From Diaphorobacter sp. HDW4B (GTDB lineage Bacteria; Pseudomonadota; Gammaproteobacteria; Burkholderiales; Burkholderiaceae_C): DNA of 64,000 bases. Positions 43,393 to 51,765 of the stretch are shown here, piece after piece (position 1 is the stretch's first letter; every line of letters starts with the position of its first letter). Under the pieces are notes generated by a model. It was not told the DNA's origin. It saw nothing but the letters and a program-made list of their open reading frames with translations, and ran no database searches. The stretch lies in assembly GCF_011305535.1 (NCBI RefSeq), contig NZ_CP049905.1, forward strand, positions 3,470,001 through 3,534,000, read 5' to 3'. A program made the position numbers and the translations under genes.

Positions 43393-45636
43393 ATGTCCAT
43401 CTCGCATCGCCATACGTTGTTTGCCTTGAGTGCTATCGCTTTGGGTGTGCACGGTCTGGCCAGTGCCCAAACTGCACCGACCGAAGCCGCAACCGCAGTG
43501 GTACTTCCAGAAACAACTGTCCGCGCAACCGCCGAACAGGAACTCAAGCAGGCACTCGGCGTTTCGATCATCACGCAGGAGGAGCTGACCGAGCGTCCAC
43601 CCGCCAACGACCTGTCCGAGCTGATCCGCACCATGCCGGGCGTGAACCTGACTGGCAACTCGGCCTCGGGCCAGTTCGGCAACAGCCGCCAGATCGATCT
43701 GCGCGGCATGGGCCCGGAGAACACGATGATCATGATTGACGGCAAGCCCGTGCAGTCACGCAATGCATCGAAGATGGGCCGCACCGGTGAGCGCGACACG
43801 CGCGGCGATTCCAACTGGGTGCCGGTCGAGGCGATCGACAGCATCGAAGTGATCCGTGGCCCGGCAGCTGCGCGCTATGGTTCAGGCGCTGCGGGCGGCG
43901 TGGTCAACATCATCACCAAGAAGCCTACCGACAAGCTGTCGGGATCGGTCACGGTCTACACCAGCCAGCCGCAGCATTCGGAAGAGGGCGACACCAAGCG
44001 TGCGAGCTTCAACCTGGCGGGCCCACTGGCAGAGAACCTGTCGTTCCGTCTGTTCGGCAACATGGCCAAGACGGATGCGGACGACACCTCGCTCAACAGC
44101 CATGTCTCCGATCTTTCTTTGGCACCGGCAGGCCGCGAAGGCGTGCGCAACCGCGATCTGAACGCCATGCTGCGTTGGGACCTGACACCGCAGCAAGTGC
44201 TGGAGTTCGAAGCGGGCACCAGCCGCCAGGGCAACATCTACGCGGGCGAGCGCCTGATGAACAGCGACACCAACGCCGCCAACATGCAGGCGCTGCTGGG
44301 TCAGGAAACCAACATCACGCATCGCAACACCGTGGGCCTCACGCATCGCGGCAAGTGGGATTGGGGCACGTCGCGCCTCGTGTTCCAGTCCGAGAACACG
44401 CGCCGTTCGCAGTATCCCGTGGGCCTGGCGGGTGGCCCGGAAGGATCGATCACGTCGACCGATTCGGCCAACATGGTGACCTCCAGACTGAACAACTATT
44501 TTCTGAACGGCGAAGTGAACACGCCGCTGAACATCGGTGGCCAGCGCCACATGCTGACGTCGGGCTTCGAGTACCGCAACGAGAAGCTCAACGATCCGGG
44601 CGCGAATGCGCAATCGTCGACCAGCGGTTCCGGCGACAGCATTGCCGGACTGACCGGCAGTGGCACGCGTTCGGGCAAGTCGGATGCGCAGACCTGGGCC
44701 TTCTATGTGGAAGACAACTTCGAGCCGGTCAAGAACCTGGTCTTCACACCGGGCCTGCGTTTCGATCACCACAGCCAGGCGGGCAGCAACTGGAGCCCGA
44801 GCGTGAACGCGACCTATCACCTGAGCGAGCAATGGTCGGTCAAGGGTGGCGTGGCGCGTGCGTTCAAGGCCCCCAACCTGTACCAGACCAACGTCGACTA
44901 CCTGTACTACACACGCGGCAACGGTTGCCCGCTGAGCTCGCCCAACATGGGTGGCGGCTGCTACATCCGTGGCAATCCGGACCTGAAGGCGGAGACCAGC
45001 GTGAACAAGGAGCTGGGGGTGGCGTTCACCGATGGTGCAGGTCTGGACGCGAGCCTGAGCTACTTTCAGAACGACTACAAGAACAAGATCTACGCGGAGA
45101 TGAACGACGGCACGTCCGCTGTGGTCGGCACCACGCAGGTGTTCCAGTGGATGAACGCCAGCCGCGCGGTGGTGCGGGGTCTGGAAGGCAACTTGACGGT
45201 GCCGCTGCTAGGCAATCGTGGCGACACGCTCAAGTGGGTGAACAACTTCACCTACATGATTAAGAACCACAACAAGGCCAACAACCAGCCACTGTCGGTA
45301 ATTCCGAAGTACACGGTGAACTCGACACTGGACTGGCGCGTGACGCCGGTGTGGTCCACACAGGCTTTCGCCACGTTCTATGGCCGTCAGGAACCACGCA
45401 CCATCAACACCGGCGGCGCGGCGGCCACCGGCGCTTCGTTGACCGAACTGGGCTCGTACGCCACCTTCGGTCTGGGCGCGCAATACAAGATCAAGGAGCA
45501 GCTGTCGATGAACTTCGGCGTGAACAACATCGGCGACAAGCGCCTGTTCCGCACGGCATCGAACTCGGCAGGTGGCGCGGCCACGTACAACGAACCGGGC
45601 CGTTCGTACTACGTGTCGCTGACCGGCAAATTCTGA
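43393..45636 (+). CDS. TonB-dependent siderophore receptor of the FepA/PfeA type
   Basis: A 747-residue outer-membrane receptor. Signal peptide to ASAQ (about 26), TonB-box-like ETTVRATAEQ, plug domain with IIRTMPGVNLTGN-like LIRTMPGVNLTGN (about 75-87), DLRGMGPENTMIMIDGKPV (about 101-119), GERDTRGDSNWVP and EVIRGPAAARYGSGAAGGVVNI in blocks; these closely follow E. coli FepA. The barrel ends with YYVSLTGKF (terminal Phe). Expected ligand is ferric enterobactin or a related catecholate. The ATG at 43393 has GAGGG upstream; the promoter and Fur-like box imply iron repression. The 3' end overlaps a convergent peptidase gene by 28 bp. Confidence 0.92.
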   Translation: MSISHRHTLFALSAIALGVHGLASAQTAPTEAATAVVLPETTVRATAEQELKQALGVSIITQEELTERPPANDLSELIRTMPGVNLTGNSASGQFGNSRQIDLRGMGPENTMIMIDGKPVQSRNASKMGRTGERDTRGDSNWVPVEAIDSIEVIRGPAAARYGSGAAGGVVNIITKKPTDKLSGSVTVYTSQPQHSEEGDTKRASFNLAGPLAENLSFRLFGNMAKTDADDTSLNSHVSDLSLAPAGREGVRNRDLNAMLRWDLTPQQVLEFEAGTSRQGNIYAGERLMNSDTNAANMQALLGQETNITHRNTVGLTHRGKWDWGTSRLVFQSENTRRSQYPVGLAGGPEGSITSTDSANMVTSRLNNYFLNGEVNTPLNIGGQRHMLTSGFEYRNEKLNDPGANAQSSTSGSGDSIAGLTGSGTRSGKSDAQTWAFYVEDNFEPVKNLVFTPGLRFDHHSQAGSNWSPSVNATYHLSEQWSVKGGVARAFKAPNLYQTNVDYLYYTRGNGCPLSSPNMGGGCYIRGNPDLKAETSVNKELGVAFTDGAGLDASLSYFQNDYKNKIYAEMNDGTSAVVGTTQVFQWMNASRAVVRGLEGNLTVPLLGNRGDTLKWVNNFTYMIKNHNKANNQPLSVIPKYTVNSTLDWRVTPVWSTQAFATFYGRQEPRTINTGGAAATGASLTELGSYATFGLGAQYKIKEQLSMNFGVNNIGDKRLFRTASNSAGGAATYNEPGRSYYVSLTGKF

Positions 45637-46814
45637 GTGTTCCCATGCATCGATGAGGTCATCTGGGCGGCGCGCGCAACGCGTCGCTCGGACACGACCT
45701 CGTGCACGAAGCGCATCTTCTTCTGCGCCTGCGCGCTCAGCGCAAACGGATAGGCGTCGATCTGCCCGAGGCTGCGCGTGAGGCTGTTGAGCAGCAGCGT
45801 GGTCGGCACCAGCGCCGACAGCATGCTCTCGAACGGCGGCGGCGGCATGAGAAACGGATCGATGGTCGTGAAGTGTTGATCGCCCAGGGGACTGGGCACA
45901 TTGATCTGCGTGTCGAAGCTCTTGGCGGTTTCCAGCAAGTCCACGAGATGCAGGTAGTGCGCCCAGGTCTCGGCCCAGTCTTCCCACGGATGGGCTGTGG
46001 CATAGGCGCTCACGTGCGTGTTCTGCCAGAGATGATCGGGCACGGGCGTGCGGGCGTAGTAGTCCTGCAGCGCCTGACCGTAATCGTGGCGTTCGTCGCC
46101 GAACAGCGTGCGAAATTCTTCCAGCCGATGGCCGGTGCCGCGCGCGATCAGCACATCCCAGAAATAGTGACCGATCTCGTGTCGCAGATGGCCGAGCAGC
46201 GTGCGGTAGGGCTCGTGGAACGCGACCCGGCGCCGCACGCGTTCGTCGTCATCGGCCTCGGCAATGTTCAGCGTGATCAGGCCCGAGGCATGTCCGGTGA
46301 GCACCGGCATGGAGCCCGGCAGATCGGCCAGAAACTCGAAGATCGGCCCGACTTCGCCCGGCAGGTGCACCAGTCCCAGCCGCACGTCGATGTAGAAGAG
46401 TCGTCGCTTGGCGGCCTCGATCTGACCCCAGCGCCTGACGTTGAGCGGCTCGGAGAGATCGGGCAGCAAGCGCGTTTGCCGGCATGCGGGGCACAGCGCG
46501 TCGTGGGGTGTCTGTGGTGTGTTGATCAGCGCGAAATTGCAGACCTGATAACGCGTGCGATTGGCGCACATGCGGTAGCGCAGATAGGGCTCTTCGCTTT
46601 CGCTCACGCCTGCGTTGGAGGTGTTCTCGTGCGTGACGCCCAGACCCGGCCGCGGCAGGCGGCGCTCCCACAGGTCGCCGCCTTCGCTTGCCGGTTGCAG
46701 CGCGACGACGTCCACATGCTCGCGCACGAAAGCCAGCGTGCTCCCGCAATGCACGCATTGGAAGCTTTCGAAGAACACCAGAAAGCCGCAGTGGCCGCAA
46801 TGGAATAAGCGCAT
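45609..46814 (-). CDS. Zinc-ribbon-containing metallopeptidase (zinc-binding peptidase family)
   Basis: A 401-residue protein of a conserved proteobacterial family. The N-terminus has a zinc ribbon CGHC...CVHC (residues 6-9 and 20-23) and further cysteine pairs near CANR...CNF and CPAC (about 83-112). The central HEIGHYFWD (about 212-220) is an HExxH zinc-peptidase motif, followed by a Glu-rich helix (WEDWAETWAHYLH, about 275-287) that probably supplies the third ligand. Physiological substrate unknown. Start at 46814 puts the ribbon at the N-terminus; no SD is visible. It overlaps the receptor gene end to end. Confidence 0.8.
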   Translation of the reverse strand: MRLFHCGHCGFLVFFESFQCVHCGSTLAFVREHVDVVALQPASEGGDLWERRLPRPGLGVTHENTSNAGVSESEEPYLRYRMCANRTRYQVCNFALINTPQTPHDALCPACRQTRLLPDLSEPLNVRRWGQIEAAKRRLFYIDVRLGLVHLPGEVGPIFEFLADLPGSMPVLTGHASGLITLNIAEADDDERVRRRVAFHEPYRTLLGHLRHEIGHYFWDVLIARGTGHRLEEFRTLFGDERHDYGQALQDYYARTPVPDHLWQNTHVSAYATAHPWEDWAETWAHYLHLVDLLETAKSFDTQINVPSPLGDQHFTTIDPFLMPPPPFESMLSALVPTTLLLNSLTRSLGQIDAYPFALSAQAQKKMRFVHEVVSERRVARAAQMTSSMHGNTQNLPVSDT

Positions 46815-46951
46815 GGTGGGTGGATTGTGTCGTGGCCGGGTGAAAAAATCAGTACCGGGAAAACAGCAATGCCACAACCTTTGAGGGGCTGTGGCATTGC
46901 GGATCAGGTGTGGCAGGGCGCGCAGGCCCTGCATTCAGAGTGCAACAGACT

Positions 46952-47359
46952 TCAGCGATCGTCGCCACGACCACCGCCTCGTGCCAGCATGACCAGCACG
47001 GCGGCAGCGGCACCGGCGGCGGCTGCAATCACCAGAGACTTGGCAGGTTGCTCCTGCACATATTGGTTGGTGGCGTCGGCGGCCTGGTGGAACTGGCGGC
47101 GCGCACGCTGGCTGGAGTCAGCCATGTAGTTGATGCCGCGGTTGGCGAAATCCTGTGCGCGAGCGGCCAGATCTTCAATGCGCGAACTTGCACGCAGTTG
47201 CTCGTCCCACTCGTCCAGCTTTTCTTCGGCGTCGTCCAGTGCGCGGTTGGCTGCACGGCGTGTGCTGCGGGCCGCTTCCTTGGCGGAGTCCAGCGCGTCT
47301 TCGGCAGCGCCCTTGGCGGCGTCGGTCACTTTGTCTGCAGCCTTTTGCAAATCGCTCAT
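46952..47359 (-). CDS. DUF883 (ElaB/YqjD-like) membrane-anchored protein
   Basis: A 135-residue protein with a long charged amphipathic helical region (SDLQKAADKVTDAAKGAAED to about residue 90) and a C-terminal membrane helix (about 108-127) followed by GGGRGDDR. This matches the DUF883/ElaB-YqjD family, tail-anchored inner-membrane proteins that accumulate in stress or stationary phase and can bind ribosomes in E. coli. AAAGGA lies upstream of the ATG at 47359; an in-frame start at 47446 lacks support. It groups with the DUF1328 gene. Confidence 0.85.
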   Translation of the reverse strand: MSDLQKAADKVTDAAKGAAEDALDSAKEAARSTRRAANRALDDAEEKLDEWDEQLRASSRIEDLAARAQDFANRGINYMADSSQRARRQFHQAADATNQYVQEQPAKSLVIAAAAGAAAAVLVMLARGGGRGDDR

Positions 47360-47465
47360 TGAATATCCTTTCGTTGTAGTTCTGCAGTGGCGCGCGCTCC
47401 TCGCGCAATGCCATTGCAGTGACGGATTGGAGACCGGATATCGCATTCCGTTCTCCGGTTCATGG

Positions 47466-47630
47466 TCACTTGCGGTTGATCAGTCCCATGACGAAGGTGA
47501 TGACCGCAATCACGATGAAAACGAAGAACAGTATCTTCGCAATACCAACTGCACCCGAGGCAATTCCCCCAAATCCGAACAGGGCGGCAACGAGTGCAAT
47601 CACCAGAAATACTACTGCGTAATGAAGCAT
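47466..47630 (-). CDS. DUF1328 small membrane protein (YtjA-like)
   Basis: A 54-residue protein of two hydrophobic helices with the glycine-rich centre [15 protein letters not shown] (about 17-31), the DUF1328/YtjA signature. Such proteins are stress-induced membrane proteins of unknown action. The start is ATG 47630, which gives the family length; ATG 47639 lies three codons earlier and the GGAG site is upstream of both. Confidence 0.85.
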   Translation of the reverse strand: MLHYAVVFLVIALVAALFGFGGIASGAVGIAKILFFVFIVIAVITFVMGLINRK

Positions 47631-47794
47631 TTTTTTCATCCTCTCCAAATTCTCCAGATCATCTTGCGTATCTGAAGGTACGCAAGCCTGGCTGGTGGAA
47701 GGACAACTCTATTTCCCGCTCATGACGCAAAGCGACAGTAAGGGGGCCCAACGCTTGTAGGACTTGGCCTAGTCCCCACCGGATCGACGAGAGC

Positions 47795-49141
47795 TCACTG
47801 CCCCGTGCTGTGCGGCAGCGTGGCCGACACGAGAGTGCCTTCGCCGGACGAGGAGGTGACGGCGAGCCGCCCGCCCGCCGCTTCCACCCGATGCTGCATG
47901 CCCGCGAGCCCATGTGCGGTGGGCGAGATCATGTGGGTGTCGAAGCCGCTGCCGTTGTCCCGCACCTGCACGGTCACATGCGTGGGGTAGTCGTGCACGG
48001 TGATGAGCACTTTGCTGGCGTTCGCGTATTTGCCAATGTTGGTGAGGGATTCTTGAATCAAACGGTAAACGGTGAGCTGTGACGAATCGGACAGCTGCAC
48101 GGGCTCCAGGCTGACGTCGATGTGGAGCTTGGAGCGCTCGCCGAATTCGCGCGTCAGGATCTCCAGCGAGGCGGTGAGCCCCAGGTTCGAGAGCGACGAC
48201 GGGCGCAGGTCTTCGATGATGCGCCGCTTGAGCGCGATGACGGTGTTGAGCGTCTGCACCAGATGATTCAGGCGCGCGGCGACGTCCGGCGCATTGACAT
48301 CCACATGCGATCTGAGCCGCGCCACGTCCAGCTTGGCGGCCGTGAGCAGCGCGCCCAGCTCGTCATGCAATTCGCGGGCGAGATGGCCGCGCTCCTCTTC
48401 GCGCACCTGCTGCAAGTGCGTGGCGAGCTTGCCGAGCGAGGCCGTGCGGTCGCGCACGAGCTGCTCCAACTGGTCGCGCTCATGCGCCTGTGCTTCCTTT
48501 TCCCGATCACTGACTTCCTGCAGTGCCTGGGCCTTGCGCAGATACATGTAGAAGGCGAGCAGGCCGATGGCGGCCACGGCGGCAATGCCGATGCGCGAGA
48601 GCCGAAGCGAATGCATGATGGCGGCGTTGGAGTCGTCGGCGCGTTGAATCGTCCGCTGGATCATGCGCTGCGAGGTGGCGCGGATGGCCTCCATGTGCCG
48701 AAGCCCGACATCGGTGGTCACCACGAACTGCCACGCGTCCTCGTTGCCGTTGCGGCGCAGTTGCAGGCTCAGGTCGAGCTCGGAAAGGCGTCGGGCGATC
48801 TGGTTGGACAGGTCGGTGAAGTCGCTGCTGTCTTCGGGAAACTCCCGCAGCAGCCCGTGCAGCTCGGCGACGTTGCTACCGATCGCCTTGGCACTTTCGG
48901 CATAGGGCTCGATGTATTGCGAATTGCCGGTCAACAGATATCCGCGCAAACCACTTTCTACGCTGAGCATTTCGCGCACCAGCCGATCCAGTGCTCGGCG
49001 CGTGTTCTGGGCCTGCTCCAGCCGTTGAATGGCGGCGTTGGAGCTGATGTATCCCGCCTCATTGATGGCGACCAACACCACTGCGGCCAGTATCGCCAGC
49101 AACATGTTGACGGTCATTTTCGAGAACGGAAACTTGCGCAT
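47795..49141 (-). CDS. NarX/DegS-type sensor histidine kinase with CHASE3-like sensor
   Basis: A 448-residue membrane kinase. Two helices (about 9-30 and 183-201) bracket a periplasmic helical domain with the CHASE3-like VESGLRGYLLTGNSQYIEPY (about 61-80). A coiled coil (about 205-252) leads to the HisKA_3 dimer domain with the phospho-acceptor His259 in ARELHDELGALL. The ATPase domain has LTNIGKYANA and DNGSGFD and HGLAGMQHRVEAAGG (N, G1 and G2 boxes). The start is 49141 (GAGGATT upstream). It is divergent from its probable partner regulator at 49460. Confidence 0.9.
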   Translation of the reverse strand: MRKFPFSKMTVNMLLAILAAVVLVAINEAGYISSNAAIQRLEQAQNTRRALDRLVREMLSVESGLRGYLLTGNSQYIEPYAESAKAIGSNVAELHGLLREFPEDSSDFTDLSNQIARRLSELDLSLQLRRNGNEDAWQFVVTTDVGLRHMEAIRATSQRMIQRTIQRADDSNAAIMHSLRLSRIGIAAVAAIGLLAFYMYLRKAQALQEVSDREKEAQAHERDQLEQLVRDRTASLGKLATHLQQVREEERGHLARELHDELGALLTAAKLDVARLRSHVDVNAPDVAARLNHLVQTLNTVIALKRRIIEDLRPSSLSNLGLTASLEILTREFGERSKLHIDVSLEPVQLSDSSQLTVYRLIQESLTNIGKYANASKVLITVHDYPTHVTVQVRDNGSGFDTHMISPTAHGLAGMQHRVEAAGGRLAVTSSSGEGTLVSATLPHSTGQ

Positions 49142-49230
49142 GAATGTTAATCCTCGTAACACATTTCGATGGAACACCGATCAATTCTTACTGTTCCGTG
49201 GCATCATCCAATTGACTAAGTAATGAACCG

Positions 49231-49394
49231 GGGATCCTCTGCACAAATCGATCGTCAAGCAGCCAGAAGCAGATCGGGATGGGATTCAAGGCGAAAACCG
49301 CAGGGATAGCCGTAGCTATCCCGAGGATTTTCAACGCGGAAGACCGCCCGAGGCTGCGCTGGCATGCGTCGATTTGATTTGTGCAGAGGGTCCC
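49231..49394. mobile_element. MITE-like non-coding element, 164 bp
   Basis: Terminal inverted repeats of 19 bp, GGGATCCTCTGCACAAATC at the left (49231-49249) and its complement with one mismatch at the right (49376-49394), flank a non-coding interior with an 8-bp hairpin GGGATAGC-CGTA-GCTATCCC (49303-49322). No transposase is present and no clear target duplication is seen. It fills the gap between divergent kinase and regulator genes. Confidence 0.72.
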
Positions 49395-49459
49395 TCGGGA
49401 TCAATATTAGTCGCTAGTTCACTTATCAAATCAGTAGCAACTGATTGGAAAGTATCCGA

Positions 49460-50092
49460 ATGATCAAAGTTGGAATCGTGGATGACCACGCGATTGTCCG
49501 CTCGGGACTCAAACAGTATCTGTCGGAGCATGTCGATTTGCGTGTGGTGGGCGAGGCCGCCAATGGCCGTGAAGCCATCGATCTCATTCGCGCACAGGAA
49601 GTGGATGTGTTGGTGATGGACCTGGCCATGCCCGGTCAAAGTGGTCTGGACGCGCTGGCCATGCTTCGCGCCAAGGCGCCGAACATGGGCATTCTCATTC
49701 TGAGCGGTTACCCCGAAGAGCATTACGCCATCAACCTGATTCGCCAGGGCGCGAGCGGTTATCTCAACAAGGAATGCGACCCCAAGGAAATCATCGAGGC
49801 CATTCGCACGATTGCGCTGGGCCGTCGCTACCTCACGCCAGCCGTGGCCGACCTGCTCGCGCAGCAACTCAACCGCAAGGATGATGCACCGCCACACGAG
49901 CAATTGTCCGAGCGCGAATTTCAGGTGTTCCTCAAGCTGGCGCGTGGTGAGACTGCGGGCGACATCGCCAAGTCGCTGTCGCTGAGCGTGAAGACGGTCA
50001 GCACGTACCGCACGCGTCTGATGGAAAAACTGGGGCTGTCGTCCAACAGCGACCTGACCTACTACGCCCTCAAGAACAAGCTGATCGATTGA
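49460..50092 (+). CDS. NarL/FixJ-type response regulator
   Basis: A 210-residue regulator: receiver domain about 1-120 with phospho-acceptor Asp54 (LVMDLAMPG) and acidic pair D8-D9, and a C-terminal LuxR-type HTH (about 145-205, LSEREFQVFLKLARGETAGD then KTVSTYRTRLMEKLGL). It is the likely partner of the HisKA_3 kinase at 47795, since both types pair in NarX/NarL-like systems. The ATG at 49460 is used; a TTG at 49445 is in frame but adds non-family residues. Confidence 0.92.
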   Translation: MIKVGIVDDHAIVRSGLKQYLSEHVDLRVVGEAANGREAIDLIRAQEVDVLVMDLAMPGQSGLDALAMLRAKAPNMGILILSGYPEEHYAINLIRQGASGYLNKECDPKEIIEAIRTIALGRRYLTPAVADLLAQQLNRKDDAPPHEQLSEREFQVFLKLARGETAGDIAKSLSLSVKTVSTYRTRLMEKLGLSSNSDLTYYALKNKLID

Positions 50093-50115
50093 TCCGCTGG
50101 CCACGGGCCCAAGCT

Positions 50116-50163
50116 CAATGAAAAATGCTCTGCACGCTCAACGCGTCAGAGCATTTTTCATTG
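50116..50163. terminator. Bidirectional terminator between two response-regulator genes
   Basis: A perfect 17-bp stem (50116-50132 with 50147-50163) with A-run and T-run on its arms (GAAAAATGCTCTG/CAGAGCATTTTTC) lies between convergent genes and can end transcription from both sides. Confidence 0.92.
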
Positions 50164-50178
50164 AACAAGACTGCGCAG

Positions 50179-50577
50179 TCAGGAGATCCGGTTGACGTCG
50201 ACGTGATTGCGGCCATGCTCGATGCAGTAGTCCACCAGCGCCTCGATCTCGTTGGACTTGTCGAACACCGCATCGACTCCCAATTGCGCGCAGCGCATGC
50301 GCACGTCGGGTGTGGCGTAGTTGCTGAGCACGACCATTTTCTGGGTCTTGTTGCGTTTGCGGCAGGCTTCGAGCACGCCCAAGCCGCTGCCCTGGCGCAG
50401 GAACAGGTCGATGATGGCGAGATCCCATTCGGCCGGATTGGCGGTCAGCCAAGCCTTGCCGGCGTCCTCCGTTTCGGCCGTGCCTATGGCTTGGACGTCA
50501 GCGAGCTCCTCCAGCGTGCCAATCAGATTCTCGCGAATCGTGGCGTTGTCTTCAACGATGTAAGTGCGCAATTTCAC
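50179..50577 (-). CDS. Stand-alone receiver-domain response regulator
   Basis: A 132-residue CheY-like protein with no output domain. The acidic pocket (E9-D10), phospho-acceptor Asp57 (LAIIDLFLRQGSG), Ser/Thr switch (VVLSNYA, about 82-88) and Lys (FDKSNE, about 105-110) are present. It is convergent with the NarL-type regulator and might act as a phosphate sink or connector for the nearby kinase; this is inferred from location. Confidence 0.87.
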   Translation of the reverse strand: MKLRTYIVEDNATIRENLIGTLEELADVQAIGTAETEDAGKAWLTANPAEWDLAIIDLFLRQGSGLGVLEACRKRNKTQKMVVLSNYATPDVRMRCAQLGVDAVFDKSNEIEALVDYCIEHGRNHVDVNRIS

Positions 50578-50718
50578 GTCTGCCCAAGATGAATTCGATA
50601 TCCCGATGTGTCGCGTTCTTTTGCGGGCCGGGAATCGGCGAAACGCGCAGTGGCTACTTTACGTGCCCAGTGAATGTCATTCTGCCAGTGCCCACTGGCT
50701 TGCTGCGTGGGAAAGTTC

Positions 50719-51489
50719 CTACTTGTCGGTAGTTTTTTCCGAAGCGCCGCAGACCGGACACTCGGGATCGCGGGCGGTGCGCATTTCGGTCCAGTGCATG
50801 CTGCGCCCGTCGAGCATCAACAGCCGCCCGCTGAGCGACGGGCCCGCCGTTTCGACAATCAGCTTGAGCGCTTCGGCCGCCTGCATCGAGCCGATGATGC
50901 TGACCATGGGCGCGAACACCCCCATGGTCGAGCAGGCCACTTCCTCGAACTCGTCGTCGGGCGAGAACAGGCAGGCATAGCAGGGCGAAGCGTCCTGGCG
51001 CGGATCGAACACGCTGATCTGCCCGTCCATGCGGATGGCTGCGCCCGCGACCAGCGGCTTGCGCTGGTGCACGCAGGCGGCATTGATGGCGTGGCGGGTC
51101 TTGTAGTTGTCGGTGCAGTCGAGCACGACGGTGGCGCACTGCACCAGGTGCTCCAGCGCCTGACCGTCCACGCGTTGCTTGAGCGTGCGGACGTTCACGC
51201 CCGGATTGATGGCCAGCATGGCCGCGCGGGCCGACTCGACCTTGTCCATGCCCACGCGCTCGGTGGTGTGGGCGATCTGGCGCTGCAGGTTGGTGAGGTC
51301 GACCTCGTCGTCATCGACCAGCGTGACCGTGCCGACGCCTGCGGCGGCGAGGATCAGGGCGACGGGAGAGCCGAGGCCGCCCGCGCCGATGACAAGGGCG
51401 TGGGCGGACAAGATGCGTTCCTGCCCCTCGATCCCGATGTCGTCCAGCATGATGTGACGCGAGTAGCGCAGTAGTTGGTCGTCGTTCAT
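50719..51489 (-). CDS. MoeB/ThiF/HesA-family adenylyltransferase
   Basis: A 256-residue E1-like enzyme that adenylates the C-terminal Gly-Gly of a sulfur-carrier protein such as MoaD or ThiS. Features: RYSRHIMLDDIGIEGQ (about 8-23), ATP loop VIGAGGLGSP (about 34-43), LVDDDEVDLTNLQRQ (about 56-70, conserved Asp and Arg) and two Cys-x2-Cys pairs, CYAC (about 170) and CPVC (about 246), that bind structural zinc. It cannot be decided from sequence whether it serves molybdopterin or thiamine; neither pathway is nearby. Confidence 0.87.
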   Translation of the reverse strand: MNDDQLLRYSRHIMLDDIGIEGQERILSAHALVIGAGGLGSPVALILAAAGVGTVTLVDDDEVDLTNLQRQIAHTTERVGMDKVESARAAMLAINPGVNVRTLKQRVDGQALEHLVQCATVVLDCTDNYKTRHAINAACVHQRKPLVAGAAIRMDGQISVFDPRQDASPCYACLFSPDDEFEEVACSTMGVFAPMVSIIGSMQAAEALKLIVETAGPSLSGRLLMLDGRSMHWTEMRTARDPECPVCGASEKTTDK

Positions 51490-51527
51490 CTGTTTGTCTT
51501 TTGGGCTTTTGGTTCGCTGGTCGTGCG

Positions 51528-51632
51528 GAGGTGACGATACAGGCCCTCATGCGTCGTTGTCGAAGCCTTGCCGTACATGAGTACTGTCTGCGGCTTCACG
51601 CCTAGCCTGAGGGCCTGTCTCGTCATTGTGGT
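51528..51632. repeat. Family-1 palindromic intergenic repeat, copy 3
   Basis: Third copy. Outer arms GACGATACAGGCCC (51533-51546) and GGGCCTGTCTCGTC (51611-51624) differ from copies 1-2 at several bases on both sides so that pairing is kept. It lies just upstream of the moeB-like start and downstream of ctpA reading in the same direction. Confidence 0.85.
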
Positions 51633-51716
51633 TGGGGGTTCAAACATCGTGCTCGCTGCTGAGGGTGTTGTTTGAAAACCGGAACCGTCTATCCCTGCAT
51701 TTTCGATCGGGCAGGA

Positions 51717-51741
51717 AAAAGGCCGGGGGAACCGGCCTTTT
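51717..51741 (-). terminator. Terminator of the CtpA gene
   Basis: A 10-bp stem AAAAGGCCGG/CCGGCCTTTT (51717-51726 with 51732-51741) with a GGGAA loop; on the minus strand the stem is followed by TTCC after the T-run. It lies 25 bases after the stop. Confidence 0.85.
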
Positions 51742-51765
51742 GTCTGGCATCGCTTGCGCGTTGCG

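Noticed and set aside
49214-49412. GACTAA/TTAGTC outside the MITE-like element as target-site duplication
   Set aside because: These six bases are inverted, not direct, and lie away from the element ends, so they are not a duplication.
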